A stretch of DNA of 64,000 nt from Spirosoma pollinicola (GTDB lineage: Bacteria > Bacteroidota > Bacteroidia > Cytophagales > Spirosomataceae). The translations under genes and the position numbers were made by a program. Shown here piece by piece: positions 33,808 through 43,349 of this stretch; positions within the stretch are counted from its first letter, which is position 1, and every line of letters starts with the position of its first letter. The notes under the pieces are model-generated. The model had not been told where the DNA came from, searched no databases, and was given only the letters and a program-made list of their open reading frames with translations. Location: NCBI RefSeq assembly GCF_002831565.1, contig NZ_CP025096.1, positions 7,679,014-7,743,013 of the forward strand, in the 5' to 3' direction.

Positions 33808-36162
33808 ATGGCAACAAACTCCTCAAATTATACCTACGCACCTTACCAGGTTATGGACGTTGGTACAACGAACATACGTGCCATTCTGCTGCGCTATCTG
33901 CAGCATTGGTATTGGTTTGTTTTATCGGTTGGATTACTACTCGCGGTTGCATTCATCTATTTACGTTACCAGCAGCCCATTTATAAAAGCCAGGCAAGCT
34001 TATTAGTGAAAGATGAAAAAAAGGGGCTGGACTCAGAGAGCATGCTTAAAGAACTGGAAATTTTTGCACCAAAAAAAGTCGTTGAAAATGAAATTGAGGT
34101 CTTAAAATCATTTACCCTGATGGATCGGGTTGTGAAGCAGCTTCACCTCGATGTAGTCTATTTTCAGGATACCCCTTTTGGCAAGCGGGAAGTGTATACC
34201 CAGTCGCCCATTCGCCTGATTGTCGAACAGGCTAAGCCCACTCTTTATTCAACCGAAGAGCCCTTAAAGATCTCCTTCGTCAACGCGACCACCATTCTTC
34301 TGAACGAGCAGCAATATCCGATAAACAGCAGCGTTGACACGCCCTATGGCCGGTTAAGGATTTTCCCGCTTCAGGTCATTTCGGCATCTACCGAACCCAT
34401 TTTTATACGGATTTTCAAGGAGTCAAAAATCGTTAACGAGTATTTGAAAGTACTAAAGGCTGAGCCAACCAGTAAAGCCTCAACAGTCATTATGCTTACG
34501 CTCGAAACAGCCTCATCCGATAAAGGGGAAGCTATTCTGAATCGGCTGATTGACGTTTATAACGAAGCCGCTGTGTTGGATAAAAACCGGGTAGCCTCCA
34601 ACACACTGAACTTTATCGAAGAACGCCTGCAACTGGTGTCCGGCGAACTTCAAACCGTTGAGAAAGGGGTTGAACAGTATAAATCGGCGCAAGGCATTAC
34701 AGATCTGACCACACAAGCACAAGGCTTTCTGGAGACCGTGCAACGTAACGACGCCGAAATGAGTCAGGTTTCGGTTCAGTTGGGTGCTCTGCATGAAATA
34801 GAGGATTATATACGCCAGCAGCCGGGCAACAGGAATGGTGCCCCGGCCACCTTGGGGTTAAGCGACCCCAGGCTGGTTAATTTAATTCAATCGGCGACCA
34901 AGTTAGAGGCCCAACGCAATGAATTAGCTCAGACTGTTCCGGATAAAAACCCGATATTGCGAACTGTCGATGCGCAGATCCGAGCGGTAAAATCAGAGAT
35001 ATCCGAGAACGTAGCGACGATGCGGGCTATGCTTACTACGGCGCAGCGTCAGTTTTCACAAACAAACCAAAAGATGGAAGGTACTATTCGGACCATTCCA
35101 GCCAAGGAGCGGGCTCTGCTAAATATTACCCGGCAACAGGCGATCAAAAACGACTTGTATACGTATCTACTGCGCAAACGGGAAGAAACCGCCGTGTCTT
35201 TTGCCGCAACAATTTCCGACTCGCGCGTAGTCGATGTTGCGCGTAGTGAAGAGAAGCCTACAAAACCAAACCAGTCACTTACCTATTTGCTGTTTACGCT
35301 GGTTGGCCTGATAATTCCTGTTGCTGCCATGGCGACTCGGGATGTCGTTAATAACCGGGTCATTCGGCGAGCCGACGTAGAAGAGCAAACAAATACACCA
35401 ATATTAGGCGAGATTGTTCGCAAAAGAACGCCAGAGGCTATGGTTGTATCCTCAAGAGCGCATTCGGTCATTGCCGAGCAGATTCGGGCGCTTCGTACCA
35501 ACCTCAGTTTCTTACGCGAAAACCGCACCGGTAGCCAGGTATTGTTATTCACATCCAGTATCAATGGTGAAGGAAAATCCTTCCTTTCCCTAAATCTGGG
35601 CGCCAGTCTTGCGCTGGTTGGATCACGAACTGTAATTCTGGAAATGGATCTACGCAAACCTCAGCTCCGTAACTCATTGAATCTGGATGATGGCCCCGGA
35701 TTGAGTAACTACCTGATCGGCGAAACGAATGTCGACGAAATAATTCATCCGGTCCTTGATAACGAAAATTATTACATCATCCGCAGTGGCCCATTACCAC
35801 CCAATCCCTCTGAGTTATTAAGCAGTACGCGACTGGAGAAACTAATTCTTGAATTGAGAGATCGATTTAACTATGTAATTATCGACGCACCGCCGATTGG
35901 ACTAGTTACTGATGCTCAACTAATTGCGCCTTATGTGGATGCAACCCTGTACATTGTTCGTCATGATGTAACACCGAGAAATTACCTTAAAATGATCGAT
36001 ATGCTGCATCGTGAAAAGCGATTCAATAAACTTAACATTGTACTCAACGGGGTTGGCGACGGGGAACCGAATTATTATAGCTATGGACAGAAAGGTAATG
36101 CATACGGCTATAATAATATCAAGAAAAAAACGCTGTTGAGCCGCTTAACATCCAACAATTAA
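33808..36162 (+). CDS. Polysaccharide co-polymerase / tyrosine autokinase (Wzc-like)
   Basis: An inner-membrane chain-length regulator fused to a BY-kinase (about 784 residues). Wzz domain with a first membrane helix near residue 35 (WYWFVLSVGLLLAVAFIYL). Periplasmic coiled coils and a GNVR-type segment. Second helix near residue 495 (LTYLLFTLVGLIIPVAAMA). Cytoplasmic kinase with Walker A SSINGEGKS, Walker A' VILEMDLRKP and Walker B NYVIIDAPPIG. The C-terminal tail has a tyrosine cluster (YYSYGQKGNAYGY) that is autophosphorylated in this family. The frame opens at a TTG (33802); Met at 33808 is the better start. Confidence 0.93.
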   Translation: MATNSSNYTYAPYQVMDVGTTNIRAILLRYLQHWYWFVLSVGLLLAVAFIYLRYQQPIYKSQASLLVKDEKKGLDSESMLKELEIFAPKKVVENEIEVLKSFTLMDRVVKQLHLDVVYFQDTPFGKREVYTQSPIRLIVEQAKPTLYSTEEPLKISFVNATTILLNEQQYPINSSVDTPYGRLRIFPLQVISASTEPIFIRIFKESKIVNEYLKVLKAEPTSKASTVIMLTLETASSDKGEAILNRLIDVYNEAAVLDKNRVASNTLNFIEERLQLVSGELQTVEKGVEQYKSAQGITDLTTQAQGFLETVQRNDAEMSQVSVQLGALHEIEDYIRQQPGNRNGAPATLGLSDPRLVNLIQSATKLEAQRNELAQTVPDKNPILRTVDAQIRAVKSEISENVATMRAMLTTAQRQFSQTNQKMEGTIRTIPAKERALLNITRQQAIKNDLYTYLLRKREETAVSFAATISDSRVVDVARSEEKPTKPNQSLTYLLFTLVGLIIPVAAMATRDVVNNRVIRRADVEEQTNTPILGEIVRKRTPEAMVVSSRAHSVIAEQIRALRTNLSFLRENRTGSQVLLFTSSINGEGKSFLSLNLGASLALVGSRTVILEMDLRKPQLRNSLNLDDGPGLSNYLIGETNVDEIIHPVLDNENYYIIRSGPLPPNPSELLSSTRLEKLILELRDRFNYVIIDAPPIGLVTDAQLIAPYVDATLYIVRHDVTPRNYLKMIDMLHREKRFNKLNIVLNGVGDGEPNYYSYGQKGNAYGYNNIKKKTLLSRLTSNN

Positions 36163-36174
36163 CGTGTCTTCCTT

Positions 36175-36840
36175 ATGGTCTCCAATGTCCTGGACCCCCA
36201 TCATGTCAAGGCTCGCGTCAAGCCACCTTTTCTTGTTGGGCCAATACATTATAGCGGCAAACGTATATTCGATTTGGTAATCGCCGGTTTGGTTACGGTG
36301 TTTATCTTAAGCTGGCTTATCCCGCTGGTGGGCCTCGTGATCATGCTTACCTCCCGGGGTCCTGCTATTTTTATACAGACTCGATCCGGCCTTCATGGAC
36401 GGCATTTTGCGTGTTATAAATTCAGAACAATGCACTGGTCATCCAGCCAGGGGCCATTCCATCAGGCATCGAAAAACGATACGCGGGTAACGCCGGTAGG
36501 TCGGTTTCTGCGTCGTACAAATCTCGATGAAATGCCTCAGTTCCTAAATGTTCTACTGGGTCAGATGAGCATCGTTGGCCCACGCCCGCATCCTATTCAG
36601 CTTGATGCCCAATTCTGGCATAGTATGCCCGGTTATTCACACCGCTATCAGGTAAGGCCCGGCATTACAGGGCTGGCACAGGCGCAGGGGTGCAGGGGCG
36701 AAACAAGCAGCACGCTTAAAATGAAACACCGGTTGATGTACGACCAGTTTTATATTCGCAAAGCCACGCTGGGCCTGGATACCTCAATTTGTTTGCATAC
36801 GCTGCTGTCGATGCTCAAAGGAAATACGGATGCTTTCTGA
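36175..36840 (+). CDS. Initiating sugar-phosphate transferase (Bac_transf family)
   Basis: A membrane-bound transferase of 221 residues that moves the first sugar phosphate from a nucleotide sugar onto undecaprenyl phosphate. One membrane segment (FDLVIAGLVTVFILSWLIPLVGLVIML) is followed by the catalytic region: CYKFRTM, RFLRRTNLDEMPQFLNVL and MSIVGPRPHPIQL, then RPGITGLAQAQG. It lacks the long N-terminal membrane part of WcaJ-type enzymes, so it is of the short form. Its stop overlaps the flippase start as TGATG. The sugar transferred is not predictable. Confidence 0.92.
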   Translation: MVSNVLDPHHVKARVKPPFLVGPIHYSGKRIFDLVIAGLVTVFILSWLIPLVGLVIMLTSRGPAIFIQTRSGLHGRHFACYKFRTMHWSSSQGPFHQASKNDTRVTPVGRFLRRTNLDEMPQFLNVLLGQMSIVGPRPHPIQLDAQFWHSMPGYSHRYQVRPGITGLAQAQGCRGETSSTLKMKHRLMYDQFYIRKATLGLDTSICLHTLLSMLKGNTDAF

Positions 36841-38225
36841 TGCTAACGAACCTCCGTTTATTCCTCGCTAAACTCAGCTCGCCAGACGGTATTGATGCCC
36901 GCAGCCTGATTATTTACCGAAACGTTTTTCAGTCCGTTTTTGTGAAGGGATTTGGTATATTGATTGGATTCCTGACGATCCCGCTTACCCTCACTTACAT
37001 CAGCGTAAGCGATTTTGGCATCTGGATGACGATCACATTCCTGACCTCCTGGTTCAGTTTGGTTGATGTTAGTTTCGGGAATGGACTGCGAAATAGCTTA
37101 GTGTCGTTTTTCACTACCGGCGATACCCAAACCGCACGCCGGTATGTCAGTACCTTATATTTCTTATCGGGTGGGCTGGCACTGCTCCTGGCCATCACCT
37201 TCATGGCCGTTGGGCACTATGTAAGCTGGACAGCCCTGTTAAATATTCGCAGTGATAATCCCGAACAGGTAAATGGTATCATTACTTACACACTTGTTGG
37301 TTTCAGCGTTCAACTCCTGTTAAAACCAATAAATTCGATTTTACTAGCCGATCAAAAAGCGGCTCTGGTCGGGTGGATTCTGTTACTGATCAATGCCCTT
37401 ATTATTGGGATCATCTATTTCGGCGCTCCTTACTTCGACAAGTCCCTGCTGCTTATCGCTCATATTTACAATCTGGTGCCTATTGTCATACTAGGTCTGG
37501 TTTCACTTTATTTCTTTGCCCGAATCTATGCCAATATAGCGCCCGGTTTTGCCCATATTGATCTATCATTGAGTCAGGAACTGTTTAGTATAGGCGGGCA
37601 GTTTTTTGTGCTTCAACTCGTTAGTGTACTTGTGTTTACATCGGGAGGATTATTCATTTCTTACTTCCTTGGCTCCGACAGTGTGGCGCCTTATAGTATT
37701 GCCAATAAATATTTCAGCGTAATAACCGTACTCTATGGCATTGTTATTACGCCCTATTGGTCGGCCTTCACGGATGCGTATGTGAAACAGGACAAAGCCT
37801 GGATACAACACACCATGCGCCAGTTAAACCGAATCAGTGCAGGTATGGCATTGCTGGCGGTGCTGATGCTTGTAGCTGCAAACACCATCTTTAAAATATG
37901 GATCGGCTCGAAAGTTACTGTTTCGTTCGACCTGTCGGTTTCATTACTCCTCTACGTGATCAGCTTTATGTTTTTGAGTAACTACAATTCCTTTATCAAC
38001 GGAACCGGCAAAATCCGCATACTGGTATACGCATCGCTGCTTGGTGTCATCTTGTACTTACTCCTGACAACCGTACTCTTTCGCTGGGCCGAAGCAGGTC
38101 CGGCCAGTGTTGCCATCGCTGGCACCATATGGAACCTGGCGCTGCTGGGAATATGTATGCGGGAATACAAAATGATTCTGCGTCGAATGCCTTCAACGAT
38201 CCCTGAACATCAAGAGACCTATTGA
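36840..38225 (+). CDS. Wzx-type lipid-linked oligosaccharide flippase
   Basis: A polytopic membrane protein of the polysaccharide_synt/MurJ-like superfamily (about 460 residues, 12 or more hydrophobic segments). The first helix has the typical SVFVKGFGILIGFLTIPLTL, followed by YISVSDFGIWMTITFLTSWF, which fits the family's 'G.G....t.....' pattern. It would flip the undecaprenyl-linked repeat unit across the inner membrane. The frame is open from 36789 inside the previous gene; the ATG at 36840 overlapping the previous stop is the likely start. Confidence 0.88.
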   Translation: MLTNLRLFLAKLSSPDGIDARSLIIYRNVFQSVFVKGFGILIGFLTIPLTLTYISVSDFGIWMTITFLTSWFSLVDVSFGNGLRNSLVSFFTTGDTQTARRYVSTLYFLSGGLALLLAITFMAVGHYVSWTALLNIRSDNPEQVNGIITYTLVGFSVQLLLKPINSILLADQKAALVGWILLLINALIIGIIYFGAPYFDKSLLLIAHIYNLVPIVILGLVSLYFFARIYANIAPGFAHIDLSLSQELFSIGGQFFVLQLVSVLVFTSGGLFISYFLGSDSVAPYSIANKYFSVITVLYGIVITPYWSAFTDAYVKQDKAWIQHTMRQLNRISAGMALLAVLMLVAANTIFKIWIGSKVTVSFDLSVSLLLYVISFMFLSNYNSFINGTGKIRILVYASLLGVILYLLLTTVLFRWAEAGPASVAIAGTIWNLALLGICMREYKMILRRMPSTIPEHQETY

Positions 38226-38264
38226 AAATAGTACTTATAATTTCCACTATTCACCCGTAAACGT

Positions 38265-38906
38265 ATGGCCTTCCCCTTTATTCGACTCAGTTTTAGAGCC
38301 ATCCGCTTTGGGTGGCGACGTAGTCGTCGGGTTGCGGGGTCTGTGGTTACCCGGCTTGTGTTTTACCTTAATAATGTCAGCTACGGGTCGGATATGAAAA
38401 GCTGTGGAATTCCGGTAGTCGATATTAATGACGGTTGCACACTGCGTATAGGTTCATCGTTCAGCTTCAATAGTGGCCGAAATCATAACCGTATTGGCCG
38501 TCAACAGCCCTGCTTTTTCATTGCTGACCTTGGTGGTAACATCCAGATTGGTGACCGCGTAGGCATGAGCTGCACCGCGCTGGTTTGTCACAATGCCATT
38601 ACCATCGGCAACGACGTTACTATTGGCGGCAATACAGTCATCTATGATACAGATTTTCACACGTTAAACACCGACCAACGGGCTAATTTTCAGGATAATA
38701 GTCTGGCCAAAACAGCCCCTGTCAATATTCAGAACAGGGTATTTATTGGCTCCCACGTAACGATTCTTAAAGGCGTGACCATTGGCGAAAACGCCGTGAT
38801 TGCGGCCGGTTCGGTCGTTACGAAAAATGTACCCCCCAATCAGATATGGGGCGGTAACCCCGCTCAGTTTATCCGGCACCTTCAGATGCAATCTGTTTAT
38901 GAGTAA
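38265..38906 (+). CDS. Hexapeptide-repeat O-acetyltransferase
   Basis: A left-handed beta-helix acyltransferase (213 residues) of the serine-acetyltransferase/WcaF kind. Hexapeptide repeats such as IGNDVTIGGNTVIY, VFIGSHVTILKGVTIGENAVIAAGSVVTKNVPPNQIWGG are clear, with the catalytic His probably in DTDFHTL. It likely adds an acetyl group to a sugar of the exopolysaccharide. It ends overlapping the polymerase start (ATGAGTAA), so it is part of the same transcript. Confidence 0.9.
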   Translation: MAFPFIRLSFRAIRFGWRRSRRVAGSVVTRLVFYLNNVSYGSDMKSCGIPVVDINDGCTLRIGSSFSFNSGRNHNRIGRQQPCFFIADLGGNIQIGDRVGMSCTALVCHNAITIGNDVTIGGNTVIYDTDFHTLNTDQRANFQDNSLAKTAPVNIQNRVFIGSHVTILKGVTIGENAVIAAGSVVTKNVPPNQIWGGNPAQFIRHLQMQSVYE

Positions 38907-40254
38907 GAACATTCTTCTGCTTGTCTGTTGTGCATTGGCACAGGTAACCCCATTGATCTACCAGGCGATATTTGGATACGGCGAATACTATATATACCCA
39001 TCGCTAATGAGCCACTCGCTGCTCATTATCCCGATTGTAATCATATTTCTGCTAAAAAACCGGTATTCAAAAGTTTTCCTACTCGTCTGGATTGCCTGGC
39101 TGTATGTGGGTGAGTTGAAAATCCTGACCTATTTCGCCATCAATCCCTACTTTATTTCTATGGATGAAGGGTGTATCGTTTATAACATCTACCTGATATT
39201 TTTAAGCATAGGTATGTTACTGCACGATGCCAACACCCAAATGCCAATGGTATCTGAGGAGGATCAGATCGCAGGTCGATTGATCTATAATGACCTTGGA
39301 GCTTTCGAGTATGTCTTGCTGGCCTTTCCGCTCATCTGGATACTCGATTTTGTCAGAAATGTGGGTTTTATTCCAATCCTGTCCGGCCATGATGTTACCG
39401 ACACGATGTATGGATTAAGCTATGGGTATGTCTATAATTTCGGGTTTTTCAACTGCCTGTCGGCGGTCCTACTGTATGATCGTTTTTTGAAAAGCCCCGA
39501 CAAACGACGCAAAACGTTCTGGCTGGCTATGCTGATTGTGTCCATAGTAATTATGTCAGCCGATAGCAAGCGATTGTATTTACTGGTCTCGTTACTGGCG
39601 ATTTTCGTTTACGATAAGCTCATGTCAGGATCAATGACTATTAATTCCAAAACAGCCGTGATGGTTGTCAGTGGTATATTTCTGTACGTGATTCTGCAAA
39701 ACATCCGGCTTGGCAGTACAACCGAATCTCCATTTGCGCGTGACGGACTGCCGCTGGGTGCCGAATTTAGAGAGTACATCCGAGCCGTAAACGAATTTAA
39801 ACCGGGCGAAATCCCAGGCTATGATCTGGCAGCGAGTACGGTAGGTGCTTTTGTCAATTCGTTTCTTCTAAAAATTGCTGGATTCGATAAATCAGAATTA
39901 GTCCATAAAGACAGCGCTTATTCGTTCATGAAGCTATTTGACTCCGAAAATACACTTGGTATTCGTACCGGCCTCACCTCGGAGGTGTATTTTGCCTACG
40001 GTTTCTACGGGTTGATCATCATCACTTTCTTCGGGTGGCTTATTAGCCATATTTCCTACCGGCTCGTTTGTGTGACGCAAAAATCCAGCCTGATTTTCCT
40101 CAGTACCATCTATGGATTACTCGTACTGACGGCCTTTGGACAAAGCTCGGTAACGGTGGGTTGCCTGTCTGTTTTATCCTATCTGTATCTGTTGATGGCT
40201 CTGGTAAAACGCCTGAGCCGTCAACAGGATACGCTCCCTCCCCATTTAGTATGA
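38899..40254 (+). CDS. Putative O-antigen/exopolysaccharide polymerase (Wzy-like)
   Basis: A hydrophobic protein (about 451 residues, some 11-12 membrane segments) with low similarity to anything by eye, typical of Wzy polymerases. It has a long hydrophilic loop around NIRLGSTTESPFARDGLPLGAEF, the expected catalytic loop region, and a segment FAYGFYGLIIITFFGWL late in the chain. The open frame begins at 38800, but the Met at 38899 (MSKNILLLVCCA) overlapping the previous stop is the natural start. Position among flippase and transferases supports the call. Confidence 0.8.
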   Translation: MSKNILLLVCCALAQVTPLIYQAIFGYGEYYIYPSLMSHSLLIIPIVIIFLLKNRYSKVFLLVWIAWLYVGELKILTYFAINPYFISMDEGCIVYNIYLIFLSIGMLLHDANTQMPMVSEEDQIAGRLIYNDLGAFEYVLLAFPLIWILDFVRNVGFIPILSGHDVTDTMYGLSYGYVYNFGFFNCLSAVLLYDRFLKSPDKRRKTFWLAMLIVSIVIMSADSKRLYLLVSLLAIFVYDKLMSGSMTINSKTAVMVVSGIFLYVILQNIRLGSTTESPFARDGLPLGAEFREYIRAVNEFKPGEIPGYDLAASTVGAFVNSFLLKIAGFDKSELVHKDSAYSFMKLFDSENTLGIRTGLTSEVYFAYGFYGLIIITFFGWLISHISYRLVCVTQKSSLIFLSTIYGLLVLTAFGQSSVTVGCLSVLSYLYLLMALVKRLSRQQDTLPPHLV

Positions 40255-41144
40255 TCTACATTGTTATTCCGGTACACAACCGGAAAGCCTATACGTTGGG
40301 CTGTCTGGCCGACCTGAAAAAGCAAACCCTGACAGAAAAACGCGTGATCGTAGTGGATGATGGCTCTACCGATGGCACTACCGAACTGGTTGCCCGGCAA
40401 TTTCCCGACGTGATTATATTAACCGGTGATGGGTCTTTGTGGTGGGCAGGTGCAATGAACTTCGGTATCCGCTACGTGCTCGACAAATTGACGCCCGACG
40501 TTAATGATTTCATCTTGGCGCTGAACGATGATATCCAGGTCAGGCCAGACTATCTTGCCAGTTTGCTTACAGCCTATCAGGCGAATCACCCCTGTATAGT
40601 TGGCTCAGTATCAGTCGATGTAAAGCCTCCCCACACATTATTGTATGCCGGTACAGGCATGAATCTGGTATTTCCAAAGATTGACAATTGGGCTATCAGT
40701 CGTTTCAAAAACAGCCATGCTTTCTTGATAAAGACGAGCCCGTATCTTCTATCAGACAGTTTGCCGGGCCGGGGAATGTTAATTCCAATGCCTGTTTTTA
40801 AAGCCATTGGCCTTTTCGATGAGCAGCGGTTCCAGCACCATATGGCCGATCTTGACTTTTCGATCAGTGCCCGAAAAGCTGGTTTCCCATTGGTGGTTTC
40901 GTCAGCAAGTGTAGTTTACGAATATACGGATGCAACGGGTGTAAACATCACGAAGCCCATGTCTGTTCAGGCGTTCTGGGCAGCATTATCGGCCATAAAA
41001 TCACCTGTCAACAGGCATGTCCGGTATAATTTTGCACTTAAGCACTCGCCTTTGTCTTATCTGTATTTTGGCCTGGATATGCTTCGAATTATAGGGGGAT
41101 ACCTAATCCGGCGAATTAAAGTGATTGCTCCAGTGGCTTACTAA
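40251..41144 (+). CDS. Glycosyltransferase family 2
   Basis: A GT-A fold transferase (about 297 residues) that adds a sugar to the growing repeat unit. It starts MIYIVIPVHNRKAYTLGCL with nucleotide-binding VVDDGSTDGT, then TGDGSLWWAGAMNFGI and the DxD-type LALNDDIQVRPDYL. Later motifs (LPGRGMLIPMPVFKAIGLFDEQRF, HHMADLDFSISARKAGF) resemble rhamnosyl/GT2 enzymes. The frame is open from 40068, but the ATG at 40251 overlaps the polymerase stop (ATGA). Its 3' end overlaps the convergent GT4 gene by 29 bases. Confidence 0.9.
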   Translation: MIYIVIPVHNRKAYTLGCLADLKKQTLTEKRVIVVDDGSTDGTTELVARQFPDVIILTGDGSLWWAGAMNFGIRYVLDKLTPDVNDFILALNDDIQVRPDYLASLLTAYQANHPCIVGSVSVDVKPPHTLLYAGTGMNLVFPKIDNWAISRFKNSHAFLIKTSPYLLSDSLPGRGMLIPMPVFKAIGLFDEQRFQHHMADLDFSISARKAGFPLVVSSASVVYEYTDATGVNITKPMSVQAFWAALSAIKSPVNRHVRYNFALKHSPLSYLYFGLDMLRIIGGYLIRRIKVIAPVAY

Positions 41145-42321
41145 TCTTCTGTTTGTCGATCAACGCGTCATATAGGTCCAGGGTTGCCTGTAGAGCTACG
41201 TTTTTGGCGTAACGGGTCTGGTACTCGATATAGGCATTTTGTGATAGTATGGATTGCCCACTTTTGTCTAGTCGAAACCTACTGATGGTTTGCCCTAAAT
41301 CAACACTATCCCCAGTTCGAAATAAAAGTCCGGTCTGGCCATCTTTTACAATTTGATTTAAGTTTTGCTGATCGGAACAAATTACGGGTGTTCCGGATGC
41401 AAACGCTTCCAGAATGACGGTAGGCAGGCCCTCATACCAGCGTGAAGGCACAAGTAAGGCCCGACAATGGTTAATTGCCTCCAGCACGGCCTCGCGCGGT
41501 TGTTTACCCCGGTATCGGATTGTCGGTACTTGTTCAGACATCTGTTGTACAGCGACCGCCAGCGGGCCATCACCAATAATTTCGAGCGGGAAACCGCATT
41601 TTTCAGCCGCCTGAAGCAATACGTCAACGCCTTTCTCAACCGTCAATCGACCAGCGTACAGAAAGAAATCTCCTCTTCCTTCAGGTCCTGTGTACCCGGC
41701 ATCGGCCACAAAATTGGGTTTAACACACACTTGCTCAGGTTGTAATTTCAGCGAGGAACTAAGGATTTTTTGGTGGGTAAAGTCGGTAAGCACCACAAAC
41801 CGATCTACCTGTTTCCAAATACCGGTTAACTTATGTAGTAACGTGATGGCCGAAAGGTGCGCTGATTTTGCTTTAGAGTTTTGAAAGCAGGCGTTCCGAA
41901 TGCCAGCCAGCGGTATCGTCTTTGTCAGGCACACTTCGCACGGTGTTTCTCCGCCACGCATCAACAGGCCATTCACGCACACCAAGCGATAATTATGTAA
42001 GGTCATCACAACTGGAATCTGGCGCTTTTTAGCCGTCCGAATCACAGCTGCCGAAGCCGTATAAAACAGATTGTGAATGTGGACGATGTCGGGCAGAAAC
42101 TGACTTATGACATGATCCAACCGCCTTCCCGACTGGAAATTATATAGCGCCTGAACTGCCGACTGTACATTCCCTACTAGTGTGCCATCAAAACTTTCGT
42201 TGTCAAAAGTCAGCGTTTCGACTACAATTCCATACTCCCGCAGTAAATCAACCTCCTGTTTAAAGATGGTGTCTTCGCCCCCACCCTGCTGATAATAATT
42301 GTGAATCAGTAATACGCGCAT
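41116..42321 (-). CDS. Glycosyltransferase family 4
   Basis: A GT-B retaining glycosyltransferase (401 residues). The N-terminal half begins MRVLLIHNYYQQGGGEDTIF, with acceptor-side DIVHIHNLFY and VVMTLHNYRLVC. A four-Cys cluster (C at GGETPCEVCLTK and ACFQ nearby, plus LVCVNG) may bind a metal, as in some GT4 members. The C-terminal Glycos_transf_1 domain has FLYAGRLTVEKGVDVLLQA and VPSRWYEGLPTVILEAFASGTPVI with the E-x7-E motif. Last of three minus-strand transferase genes in the locus. Confidence 0.9.
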   Translation of the reverse strand: MRVLLIHNYYQQGGGEDTIFKQEVDLLREYGIVVETLTFDNESFDGTLVGNVQSAVQALYNFQSGRRLDHVISQFLPDIVHIHNLFYTASAAVIRTAKKRQIPVVMTLHNYRLVCVNGLLMRGGETPCEVCLTKTIPLAGIRNACFQNSKAKSAHLSAITLLHKLTGIWKQVDRFVVLTDFTHQKILSSSLKLQPEQVCVKPNFVADAGYTGPEGRGDFFLYAGRLTVEKGVDVLLQAAEKCGFPLEIIGDGPLAVAVQQMSEQVPTIRYRGKQPREAVLEAINHCRALLVPSRWYEGLPTVILEAFASGTPVICSDQQNLNQIVKDGQTGLLFRTGDSVDLGQTISRFRLDKSGQSILSQNAYIEYQTRYAKNVALQATLDLYDALIDKQKISKPLEQSL

Positions 42322-42389
42322 AGTTGGGAGTGGATAAAATGAAAAGGAGCGTGACTCCGTCAGGAGTGACAGGCATGATTGGTGGCGCT

Positions 42390-43310
42390 TCAGGCAAGAC
42401 GTTTAATCGGCAAAATTTGCGTGCCGTAGGTCAGCAATTTGTTCCAGATACGAACTGGAACACTAAATTTTCGGAGGAACCACCGGTTATAAGCAGCATG
42501 CGTCTGTACTGATTTCGGCAGGGCAAATTGCCGTTGTTGTCCATTGTCCAACAGGGGTTTATAGCGATCATAGATGACTTCGGTAGTCGAATCGGGCGAA
42601 TCGACACCGATATTGACCGTTTTAGAGACGGCTGGATAAAGCGTGTAACCGCCTACTTTAAATTCGTGGTAACAAAGCCGAATATCCCAGGCATCGATTT
42701 CGCGGCTTTTCGCCCGTTGCAACATCCTCAGCCGATCGCTGCCGCCCGCCTTAAACTGCTGCCGGGCCATTGAGTCGTTCATGAAGTCATCGAAATCCGT
42801 CAGTGCCCAATCCACCCCTTGCCAACGGTCGGCCCAGATGGCCCATCCCCAGGCACAGGTTCGCGGAAAGAAATAGCCATCATCCGTGTAGCCATTTGGA
42901 CGTTTAAACGGAAAGGTGTACCCTCCTACCGAAAACACCGTTGGTATATCGGCGTATTGGTCGAGAGACTGATTCATGAAATCCAGAAAATTGGGCGTCG
43001 TTACGACATCATCTTCGACCACAATAACTGTCGAATGCCGTTTCAAAACCTGCGAAACACCAGCAATAATGGAGTTGGCACAACCAATATTCAGCTCGCT
43101 GTAGGTGCGATGAATCTGTTTGAAACCGCTAATAGCATCAACCAAAGTCTGGACAGCCTCTACTTTCTTAATTTCGTCATCGCGACGCGGGCCGTCGACA
43201 AACACATATAATTCGGTATCCTGGGCCAGGTAATTAGCTTGCAGTGCTGTAATGGTTTTCTGCAATTCATCAGTACGTTTAAAGGCAAAGAGGATAACGG
43301 GAGCAGTCAT
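42390..43310 (-). CDS. Glycosyltransferase (GT2/GNT-I-like)
   Basis: A 306-residue GT-A transferase. It starts APVILFAFKRTDELQKTITAL, with a nucleotide-sugar/metal region VIVVEDDVVTTPNFLDFM and the aromatic acceptor motif FFPRTCAWGWAIWADRW. This pattern is shared by sugar transferases found in many Bacteroidota capsule loci and is distantly like GNT-I. It lies between the GT26 and GT4 genes on the minus strand with short gaps (39 and 68 bases), so the three are probably one transcript. Confidence 0.85.
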   Translation of the reverse strand: MTAPVILFAFKRTDELQKTITALQANYLAQDTELYVFVDGPRRDDEIKKVEAVQTLVDAISGFKQIHRTYSELNIGCANSIIAGVSQVLKRHSTVIVVEDDVVTTPNFLDFMNQSLDQYADIPTVFSVGGYTFPFKRPNGYTDDGYFFPRTCAWGWAIWADRWQGVDWALTDFDDFMNDSMARQQFKAGGSDRLRMLQRAKSREIDAWDIRLCYHEFKVGGYTLYPAVSKTVNIGVDSPDSTTEVIYDRYKPLLDNGQQRQFALPKSVQTHAAYNRWFLRKFSVPVRIWNKLLTYGTQILPIKRLA

Positions 43311-43349
43311 GAGTGGTTCTTTAGGCAGGTGAGAGCATAAATAGGTGGA